From NCBI RefSeq assembly GCF_003075375.1, contig NZ_QDFT01000002.1:62001-126000 (forward strand): 64,000 nucleotides of DNA, read 5' to 3'. A program made the position numbers and the translations under genes. Shown here one piece after another: positions 58,186 to 64,000 of the stretch; position 1 is the first letter of the stretch; the number at the start of each line of letters is the position of its first letter. The notes under the pieces were generated by a model, which saw only the letters and a program-made list of their open reading frames with translations, did not search any database and was not told the origin of the DNA. This DNA is from Microbacterium testaceum (GTDB taxonomy: Bacteria > Actinomycetota > Actinomycetes > Actinomycetales > Microbacteriaceae).

Positions 58186-58782
58186 ATGCGACGACAGGCA
58201 CGGGCCGCGCGCGCCGGGCGCGGCGCCGCCGCGGCGACCGTCGCCACCTTCGTCGCGCTGCTGTCGCACGTCTCGGCCGGGGGCCAGGTGCCCGGAGCGC
58301 TGGGCGTACTCGTCCCGCTCGCGCTGTCGTTCGTCGCATGCACGGCCCTCGCGGGACGGCGGCTCTCGGCTCTGCGGCTCGGCGTCGCGGTCGCGCTCAG
58401 CCAGGTGCTGTTCCACGGGCTGTTCGTCCTGGGCGCGTACGACCCGGGCGCCGCGGGCCACGTGCACGGCGCCGTGTTCGCGGCATCCGGTGCATCCCTT
58501 TCCGTGGTGTCGATGGATGCCACGATGAGCGCCGGACACCTGTTCGCCGCGGTCGCGACCACCGTCGCGCTCCATCGGGCCGAACGCACCATCGCGCTGC
58601 TGCGCGAGCTGGCCGACCGGTGCGTCGCGTGGGTCCGCGCGCGGGTGGCGCTGATCGCGGCCGCCCTCGGACCCGCCCCCGTCCGCCGGTCGCTCGCCGT
58701 CGACGCCGTGGCGGTGCGTCCCCTCGTCCTGATGCTCGTCCGGTCGATCGGGCGACGCGGGCCGCCGGTCGCGGCATCCTGA
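58186..58782 (+). CDS. Hypothetical multi-pass membrane protein
   Basis: 198 aa with about five predicted membrane helices and no named family. Conserved-looking His residues lie at helix ends: LLSHVSAGG, LFHGLFVLG, GHVHGAVF and MSAGHLFAAV. That pattern resembles small actinobacterial membrane proteins found near copper or PepSY genes, but this is impression only. ATG 58186 is chosen because CACAAT lies 7 bases upstream; ATG 58177, three codons earlier, is equally possible. A 10-bp perfect GC hairpin (58141-58167) precedes it. The PepSY locus follows. Confidence 0.75.
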   Translation: MRRQARAARAGRGAAAATVATFVALLSHVSAGGQVPGALGVLVPLALSFVACTALAGRRLSALRLGVAVALSQVLFHGLFVLGAYDPGAAGHVHGAVFAASGASLSVVSMDATMSAGHLFAAVATTVALHRAERTIALLRELADRCVAWVRARVALIAAALGPAPVRRSLAVDAVAVRPLVLMLVRSIGRRGPPVAAS

Positions 58783-58786
58783 CCCC

Positions 58787-58813
58787 CGCCCCACCTCTCT
58801 GACGGGTGGGGCG
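58787..58813 (+). terminator. Hairpin after the membrane protein gene
   Basis: Nine-bp arms CGCCCCACC (58787-58795) and GGTGGGGCG (58805-58813), 5 bases after the stop. No U-tract. The rest of the gap to 58980 shows nothing notable. Confidence 0.5.
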
Positions 58814-58979
58814 TCCGGCCGTGAGCCGGGTGCTTCGTGCGCCCACCGCGGCCGTCCCGCGTCCGCCGTCCACGCGGACGCCCCTCATCGATGACCCCGT
58901 CGCCACGGCGCGGGGCCCGGTCGCGCACGCGCGCCGCCGGAGGACGGGTGCCGCGCGCACCCGGGAGAAAGACACGACC

Positions 58980-59030
58980 ATGCCTCGTTACAGCCCTGCC
59001 CCGATCGTCCCGACGGCGGTCCGCTCATGA
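58980..59030 (+). CDS. 16-residue upstream ORF coupled to the PepSY gene
   Basis: Encodes MPRYSPAPIVPTAVRS. It has a Shine-Dalgarno GGGAGAAAG about 8 bases upstream, stronger than anything directly before the PepSY ATG, and its stop overlaps that ATG as ATGA. This is the layout of a translated leader that feeds ribosomes to the next gene. Too short for homology; may be regulatory. Confidence 0.45.
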   Translation: MPRYSPAPIVPTAVRS

Positions 59031-60438
59031 CCGCCACCACCCCGGCCCCCGCGACGGCGACCAGCTCGTCCGCCCGGCCGCGAGGATGGTTCACCCCGCT
59101 GCTGCGGAGGCTGCACTTCTTCGCCGGGATCCTCGTCGGACCGTTCATCTTCGTCGCCGCCGTCAGCGGTGCGCTCTACGCCGTGACCCCGACGCTCGAG
59201 AAGGTGCTCTACGCGCACGAGCTGACCGCGGCATCCGATGCCCCCGCCCTGCCCCTCGCGCGCCAGATCGACGCGGCGGAAGCCGTCGTGGGCGACGGGT
59301 CGACGCCCGTCGCCGTGCGCCCCGCCCCCGAGGCCGGGGCGACGACGCGCGTGATGTTCGCCGACGAGACGCTGCCCGAGAGCACGACGCGGGCCATCTT
59401 CGTCGACCCCGCCACCGCCGAGATCCGCGGTGACCTGCCCGCTACGGCACGAGCGGCGCGCTGCCGCTGCGGCACTGGATCAGCGACCTGCACCGGTCGT
59501 TGCACCTGGGCGACGTGGGGCGCTGGTACAGCGAGCTCGCGGCATCCTGGCTCGGGATCGTCGCCCTCGCGGGGCTCGGACTGTGGATCGGACGCTTCGT
59601 GCGCTCCCGCCGGGGACGCCGCGACCTGCTGCGCCCCAACCCGCGTCACACGGGCTACCGGCGACTGTCGGGATGGCACACCTCGGTGGGGATCTGGGTC
59701 GTGCTGGGCGCGGTGTTCCTCTCGGCGACGGGCATCACGTGGTCGACCTTCGCCGGGGCGCACGTGAGCGACCTCCGCGCCGCGGTCGGCGAGGGCACTC
59801 CCGCACTGACGACCTCGCTCGACGGCGGGGCGGCGGCGGGCGAGCACGCCGGGCACGCCGGACACGGGGGGTCCGCCCCCTCGGCCGGGTCGGCGGACCC
59901 GGCGACCTTCGACGCCGTCCTCGCCCTCGCCCGGCAGGTGAACGTCGACAGCGGAGACGTCGAGATCAAACCCCCGGCCGCCGCCGGGAAGGCGTGGGTG
60001 GTGCAGGAGATCCACCGCAGCTTCCCGACCGAGGTGGATGCCGTCGCGATCGACGCATCGAGCATGCAGGTGACCGATCGGATCGACTTCGCCGACTTCC
60101 CGCTGCTGGCCAAGCTCTCGCGCTGGGGAGTCGATCTGCACATGGGCACGATGTTCGGCCTGGCGAACCAGCTCGTGCTTCTCGCCCTGGCGCTGGGGAT
60201 CGCCGCCCTCGTCGCCCTGGGCTACGCGATGTGGTGGAAGCGGCGGCCGACGCGCGGCCTCGCGGCTGCCCCCGCCCGTGCGCTCGGCGGGGCACCCTGG
60301 TGGGGGATCGCGATGGTTCTCGCCGTCGCGATCGCGATCGGGCTGTTCCTGCCCCTGGTGGGCTACACCCTCGCGGCGTTCGTGGTGATCGACGTGCTGC
60401 TCGGCTGGCGCGCGCGGCGCGCCGTCACGAGGCGCTGA
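59027..60438 (+). pseudogene. PepSY-associated membrane protein, frameshifted
   Basis: A PepSY-TM protein of about 470 aa if restored. Frame 1 runs from ATG 59027 with a first membrane helix (LRRLHFFAGILVGPFIFVA) and the first PepSY segment to GDLP (59432-59440). The expected continuation YGTSGALPLRHWISDLHRSL is in another frame from TAC 59443 onward, continuing to 60438 with three more helices, a His-rich loop (GEHAGHAGHGG) and a second PepSY segment. One missing base near 59441-59442 explains this. Frame 1 alone would give 246 aa of unrelated tail. Homologues are linked to iron or copper uptake. Real mutation or sequencing error cannot be separated here. Confidence 0.82.
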
Positions 60439-60516
60439 GAACCGCGGCGGCAGTGCGCGGACACGGCCTTCCGGTCGACGTCCGCGGAATGCCGCCTCTT
60501 GCGTCGCACCGGCCGC

Positions 60517-60552
60517 GGCGCGCACCTCCGCCGTGAGAGGGAGGTGCGCGCC
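60517..60552. terminator. Perfect 13-bp hairpin between the PepSY and hydrolase genes
   Basis: GGCGCGCACCTCC (60517-60529) and its exact complement (60540-60552) with a 10-base loop. It lies 78 bases after the PepSY stop and 45 before the next start, and could end one transcript or shape the leader of the next. Confidence 0.5.
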
Positions 60553-60596
60553 GTCGCGCGCTCGTAGCGTGGGAGGACCCCACCGGAAGGACTCCC

Positions 60597-61924
60597 GTGA
60601 CCCTCGCCCGTCGCCTCACCGCCCTCGTCTCGCTCGTCACCGTCGCCGCCCTCACCGCGTGCGCGAGCGCGAAGCCCGCTCCGAGCGGCAGTCCCGCGGC
60701 ATCCGTCGACATCCCGGCCACCCCGGTCGGAGAGCGCATGTCGTGGATCATCGACGTGTTCGAGGCCGAGGACGACACCACCCCGGCGCGTGGACCCGCG
60801 TGCTGGACGAGAACTTCCAGAAGCAGGTGCCGGCCGCGCAGGTGTCCGAGATGGTGAACCGGCAGATCCGTCCGGCCGCGCCCTTCACCGTGACCGCGTA
60901 CACCGGGACCGAGACGCAGGCCCGCGCGACGCTCGCCGGCGCCTTCGGCGACCCGTTCGACCTCACGCTCGCGATCGACTCCGCGGGGCGAATCACCACC
61001 ATGCTGCTGGGACCCGTCGCCCCCGCGTGGGAACCCTCGACCTCGCTCGACGAGGTGCAGCAGCGGCTGCGCGAGCTGCCGGGCCAGGTGAGCGCGCTCG
61101 TCCTGCGCGCAGACGAGACGGTGGTCTCGATCGACGCCGAACGCGCCGCGCCCCTGGCATCGGTGTTCAAGCTGTACGTGCTCCTGGCGGTGGCGGATGC
61201 CGTGGCATCCGGCGATCTGTCCTGGAACGACACGCTCGTCCTCGTCGACGCCGACCGCAGCCTGCCCTCGGGCGAGCTGCAGGACGCTCCCACCGGCACC
61301 GAGGTGTCGGTGCGCGAGGCGGCCTCGGCGATGATCCGCATCAGCGACAACACCGCCACCGACCTGCTGATCGGCCGGCTCGGACGCGAGCGCGTCGAGG
61401 CGACGGTGGCACGCAGCGGTCACGCCGATCCCGCCGCGCTGCGGCCGTTCGTGTCGACCAAGGAGCTGTTCACGCTCGGCTGGGGCGACCCCGCCGTCCG
61501 CGCCGAATGGGCCGCGGCCGACGAGGCGGGACGGCGTGCGCTCCTGGACCGCATCGACGCCGCTCCGCTCGCCGTCGAGGGCGAGAGGGTCGTGGCTCCC
61601 GCGTGGCAGGACGGATTCGATTGGTTCGCCTCGGCGCGGGATGTCGCCGCCGTGCATCGAGCGCTGCAGCAGACTCAGGATGCCGAGGTGCTCGGCATCC
61701 TGAGCGAGAACCCCGGGCAGGGGCTCGACGTCGGGACGTGGCCCTACGTCGCGTTCAAGGGCGGGTCGAGTCGGGGAGTGCTGACCGGCAGCTGGCTGGT
61801 GCGCGACGACGCGGGGGAGGCGACCGTGGTGCTCATGATGGCGGACACGGATGCCGCGGCGGTGTCGGGGGCGATGCCGGACTTCTTCCATCTCGCCGAG
61901 GATGCCCTGCGCCTGGCGCACTGA
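60597..61924 (+). pseudogene. Class A beta-lactamase-like serine hydrolase lipoprotein, frameshifted
   Basis: GTG 60597 with GGAAGGA upstream starts a lipoprotein signal (lipobox LTAC) and about 63 codons to DDTTP (60783-60785). The reading then continues as AWTRVLDENFQKQVPAAQ in another frame from GCG 60788 to 61924; a one-base loss near 60786-60787 explains it. The second part has a full class A-type site: SxxK in APLASVFKLY, SDN in RISDNTATD and KGG in AFKGGSSRG. Repaired, it would be about 442 aa with an N-terminal ORF-type extra domain. Probably a cell-surface hydrolase rather than a proven resistance enzyme. Cause of the shift unknown. Confidence 0.82.
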
Positions 61925-61975
61925 CGGGGCTTCGCACGGGTGCGACCGCCGGCGGAGCGCGCGCCCGTCGAGGGA

Positions 61976-62013
61976 TCGGGCGGGAGGCGCCGGCGACGGA
62001 ACCTCCCGCCCGA
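61976..62013. terminator. Bidirectional hairpin between convergent genes
   Basis: Perfect 12-bp arms TCGGGCGGGAGG (61976-61987) and CCTCCCGCCCGA (62002-62013), 5 bases from the stop of the minus-strand acidic protein gene. Confidence 0.65.
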
Positions 62014-62018
62014 GCCGG

Positions 62019-62480
62019 TCAGGCCTGGTCGGGGTCGGGCAGCCGCTGGGCGATCTTGCTCGATGCCGCGGAGTCGCGACCGACGCCGGGCTGGAACGCG
62101 GCGATCGGGTCGTCGGCGTCGACGTGCGGCTCGGCGCCGTCGTCGTCGGGCCCGGGCGAGGCGGGGGTCTTCTCGTTCGGGTCCGGCTCGTCGGCGTGCT
62201 CGTCCGCGTCGGTGTCCTCGGTGTGACGCGAGGTGGAACCGACCTCGTCCGTGCCCCGCTCGGTGAGTCCGTCGGCGGCGCGGGTGCCGACCCCGGGCAG
62301 GTCGTTCTGGCTCGATACGCCCTGGATGCGGGCCTCGTCGTCGGGGTCGATGCGCGCCGTGCCCACGGCTCCGGAATCGGCTCCGGCCGCACCCGCGGGC
62401 ACGTCGGCGGCGGGGCCGTCGGATTCGGGGATGAGGTTCTCTTCGTCGGCTCCGGGCAGACGGTCGGCGGGGATGTCCAT
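62019..62480 (-). CDS. Acidic, probably disordered hypothetical protein
   Basis: 153 aa, rich in Asp, Glu, Ala, Pro and Gly, with no membrane helix or Cys. The N-terminus MDIPADRLPGADEENLIPES and the C-terminus AASSKIAQRLPDPDQA are the only parts with some hydrophobic residues. No family recognised. ATG 62480 has GGAAGGA upstream, so translation is likely. Its promoter carries the GCAACCCC-N24-TAGCGT arrangement shared with dps and the GH15 gene, which suggests a stress role. Confidence 0.78.
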   Translation of the reverse strand: MDIPADRLPGADEENLIPESDGPAADVPAGAAGADSGAVGTARIDPDDEARIQGVSSQNDLPGVGTRAADGLTERGTDEVGSTSRHTEDTDADEHADEPDPNEKTPASPGPDDDGAEPHVDADDPIAAFQPGVGRDSAASSKIAQRLPDPDQA

Positions 62481-62506
62481 GGTGATCCTTCCGTGGGTGT
62501 GCCGCC

Positions 62507-62544
62507 ACGCTAGGTCGTCGCCCGGCGGGCGGGGGCGGGGTTGC
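62507..62544 (-). promoter_or_regulatory. Promoter of the acidic protein gene with shared activator-like box
   Basis: On the minus strand GCAACCCC (62544-62537) begins exactly 32 bases before TAGCGT (62512-62507). The flanking GCCCCCGCC is also identical to the GH15 promoter. Confidence 0.55.
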
Positions 62545-62631
62545 GCGACGCCGGGTCGCGGCATCCGGTCCGAGGAGACCCCGATGTCGGAGGGGCTGGA
62601 TAGGCTCGACGAAGCTTCGAAAGGAATTGCA

Positions 62632-63624
62632 ATGCAGCAGCGTCCCCTCTCCCGCACCGGCCGCGAGGTCTCGGCGATCGGTCTCGGCACCTGGCAGCTC
62701 GGCGCCGACTGGGGTGATGTCAGCGAGGACGACGCGCGTGCGGTCCTCGCCGCGTCGGCCGACGCCGGCGTCACCCTGTTCGACACCGCCGACGTCTACG
62801 GCGACGGGCGGTCCGAGCAGATCATCGGGTCGTTCCTCAAGAGCCGTTCCGGCGCCGACATCACCGTCGCGACCAAGATGGGTCGGCGCGAAGACCAGGT
62901 TCCCGAGAACTACGTGATGGAGAACTTCCGCGGCTGGCTCGACCGGTCGCGGCGCCTGCTCGACACCGAGACCCTCGACCTGGTGCAGCTGCACTGCCCG
63001 CCGTCGGCCGTCATCGACGACGACGCGACCTGGGACGCCCTCGATCAGTTGGTGTCCGAGGGCGTGATCGCCGCGTACGGCGCCTCGGTCGAGACGATGG
63101 ATCAGGCGCTGTCGGCCCTGCGGCGGCCGAACCTGACCAACCTGCAGATCATCTTCAACCCCTTCCGGCTCAAGCCCCTCGACGAGGTGCTGCCCCTCGC
63201 CGCGCAGAAGAACGTCGCCGTGTTCGCGCGCGTGCCGCTGGCGAGCGGACTGCTGTCGGGCAAGTACTCCCGCTCGACGACGTTCGCCGAGAACGACCAC
63301 CGCTCCTACAACCGCAACGGCGAGGCGTTCGACAAGGGCGAGACCTTCTCGGGCGTGCCCTTCGACGAGGGCGTCGCCGCGGCCGACGAACTCAAGGCGT
63401 CGCTTCCCGAGGGCGTGACGCTGCCCGCGGCGACCCTCGCGTGGATCGCCTCGCGCGAAGGTGTGACGAGCGTCATCCCCGGCGCGCGGTCGACGCAGCA
63501 GGCCACCGCCAACGCCCAGGCCGCCGACCTGCTCGACGGCGGCTTCGACCTCGACGCCTTCGACGCTCTCGTGCGCGACGTGTACAACCGCCGCCTGCGG
63601 GCCGAGATCCACCCGCAGTGGTGA
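62632..63624 (+). CDS. Aldo/keto reductase (paralogue)
   Basis: 330 aa, closely related to the gene at 35396-36382. The catalytic residues are in LFDTADVYGDG (Asp, Tyr), VATKMGRR (Lys) and VQLHCPP (His). Shared blocks include GLGTWQLGADWGDVS and RVPLASGLLSGKY. Substrate unknown. ATG 62632 has AAAGGAA upstream; TAGGCT at 62601-62606 is a likely -10 box. It is divergent from the acidic protein gene, and a 15-bp hairpin follows. Confidence 0.94.
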   Translation: MQQRPLSRTGREVSAIGLGTWQLGADWGDVSEDDARAVLAASADAGVTLFDTADVYGDGRSEQIIGSFLKSRSGADITVATKMGRREDQVPENYVMENFRGWLDRSRRLLDTETLDLVQLHCPPSAVIDDDATWDALDQLVSEGVIAAYGASVETMDQALSALRRPNLTNLQIIFNPFRLKPLDEVLPLAAQKNVAVFARVPLASGLLSGKYSRSTTFAENDHRSYNRNGEAFDKGETFSGVPFDEGVAAADELKASLPEGVTLPAATLAWIASREGVTSVIPGARSTQQATANAQAADLLDGGFDLDAFDALVRDVYNRRLRAEIHPQW

Positions 63625-63666
63625 CAGCTGCTTGGGAGCGGATGCCACGGCATCCCGCGTCCTGAG

Positions 63667-63708
63667 AACGACGAAGCCGGGCCCCTCGCGGGACCCGGCT
63701 TCGTCGTT
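63667..63708. terminator. Bidirectional 15-bp hairpin
   Basis: AACGACGAAGCCGGG (63667-63681) and CCCGGCTTCGTCGTT (63694-63708) are perfectly complementary around a 12-base loop, with AA/TT ends giving U-rich tails on both strands. It lies between the aldo/keto reductase and the convergent SRPBCC gene. Confidence 0.8.
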
Positions 63709-63720
63709 GCGGAGCGGACG

Positions 63721-64000
63721 TCAGCTGACGTCGCCGCGCCAGGCACCCGACTCGGCGCCGCGCGACTCGATGTACTCCTTGAAGTTCTCGAGGTCCTTCT
63801 TGACCGAGTGGTCGTCGGCGCCGAGGACGGCGCCGGCCTTCTCGAGCAGGCCCGTGGGCTCCCAGTCGATCTGCACCGTGACGCGGGTCTCGGCGTCGGA
63901 CAGGCGGTGGAACGTGACGACACCGGCGTGGTTCTCGTCGCCGCCCACGCTGTTCCACGCGACGCGCTCGTCGGGGTGCTGCTCGGTGATCTCGGCGTCG
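63721..64000 (-). CDS. SRPBCC/polyketide-cyclase-like protein, C-terminal part (cut by window edge)
   Basis: The last 93 codons are inside the window; the start is beyond the right edge. The visible part includes EITEQHPDERVAWNSVGG, AGVVTFHRLSD and VTVQIDWEPTGLLEK, the late beta-strands and C-terminal helix of the SRPBCC (START-like) fold. DLENFKEYIESRG near the end fits the polyketide cyclase/dehydrase subfamily. Ligand unknown. Confidence 0.82.
   Translation of the reverse strand, partial: DAEITEQHPDERVAWNSVGGDENHAGVVTFHRLSDAETRVTVQIDWEPTGLLEKAGAVLGADDHSVKKDLENFKEYIESRGAESGAWRGDVS

Noticed and set aside
59432..60790. Programmed ribosomal frameshifting in the PepSY and hydrolase genes
   Set aside because: No slippery heptamer or following pseudoknot is evident and the two families do not normally use recoding; a base loss is simpler.
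1..64000. tRNA, rRNA, insertion sequence, prophage or integron
   Set aside because: I looked for T-arm-like GGTTCRA patterns, transposase and integrase motifs and terminal repeats with target duplications and saw none that hold up; a tRNA or Rfam scan would settle small RNAs.

Overview
The window is one piece of a high-GC (about 70%) actinobacterial chromosome. Codon use, frequent GTG starts, many start codons lying 6-7 bases after a TANNNT box, and gene content (cydABDC, an AglEFG-like sugar importer, a GAP/Sap protein, a DUF3516 helicase) fit Microbacteriaceae, most likely Microbacterium. That placement is inference; no rRNA or other taxonomic marker is present. I see no tRNA, rRNA, CRISPR array, transposase, integrase or phage gene, so this looks like core and lightly accessory chromosome.

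Layout. 0-4.2 kb: a cut LacI repressor divergent from a three-gene sugar ABC importer, with two matching operator-like sites between them. 4.2-16.8 kb: DUF305 and DUF3105 membrane proteins, two MFS transporters, a PAP2 phosphatase, a HerA-like ATPase, a carboxylesterase, a GAP-family protein and an atypical kinase/regulator pair. 16.9-27.1 kb: an NAD-binding/DUF2867 protein and a molybdenum block: mog-moaE on the plus strand, convergent with moaA-moeB-moeA-moaC-moaD on the minus strand, then a molbindin-like regulator and modABC. 27.3-33.2 kb: cytochrome bd genes cydA-cydB-cydD-cydC on the minus strand, divergent from a PadR regulator, with a perfect 17-bp palindrome over the likely cydA promoter. 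33.9-42.1 kb: LysR, an aldo/keto reductase, a csoR/copZ-like pair, and an ABC efflux pair divergent from a two-component system. 42.1-49.6 kb: housekeeping and unknown genes (BFN nuclease, 6-phosphogluconate dehydrogenase, RNase HI, an epimerase, YiaA, a three-domain GNAT fusion, a luciferase-like oxidoreductase). 49.7-58.8 kb: DUF3516 helicase, Dps, GH15 hydrolase, SDR, GNAT, a small repeat protein and a TIGR01777 epimerase. 59.0-62.0 kb: two neighbouring genes, PepSY membrane protein and class A beta-lactamase-like hydrolase, each broken by a one-base frameshift. 62.0-64 kb: an acidic protein, a second aldo/keto reductase and a cut SRPBCC protein.

The most interesting signals are non-coding. 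(1) dps, the GH15 gene and an acidic-protein gene 9 kb away share GCAACCCC exactly 32 bases upstream of a TARCGT -10 box, which suggests one activator and a small stress regulon. (2) Four unrelated palindromic or tandem repeat families sit only in the four longest convergent gene gaps. (3) The 7-mer GGATGCC occurs roughly 115-120 times counting both strands, about eight times my rough expectation, and forces rare codons in both orientations.
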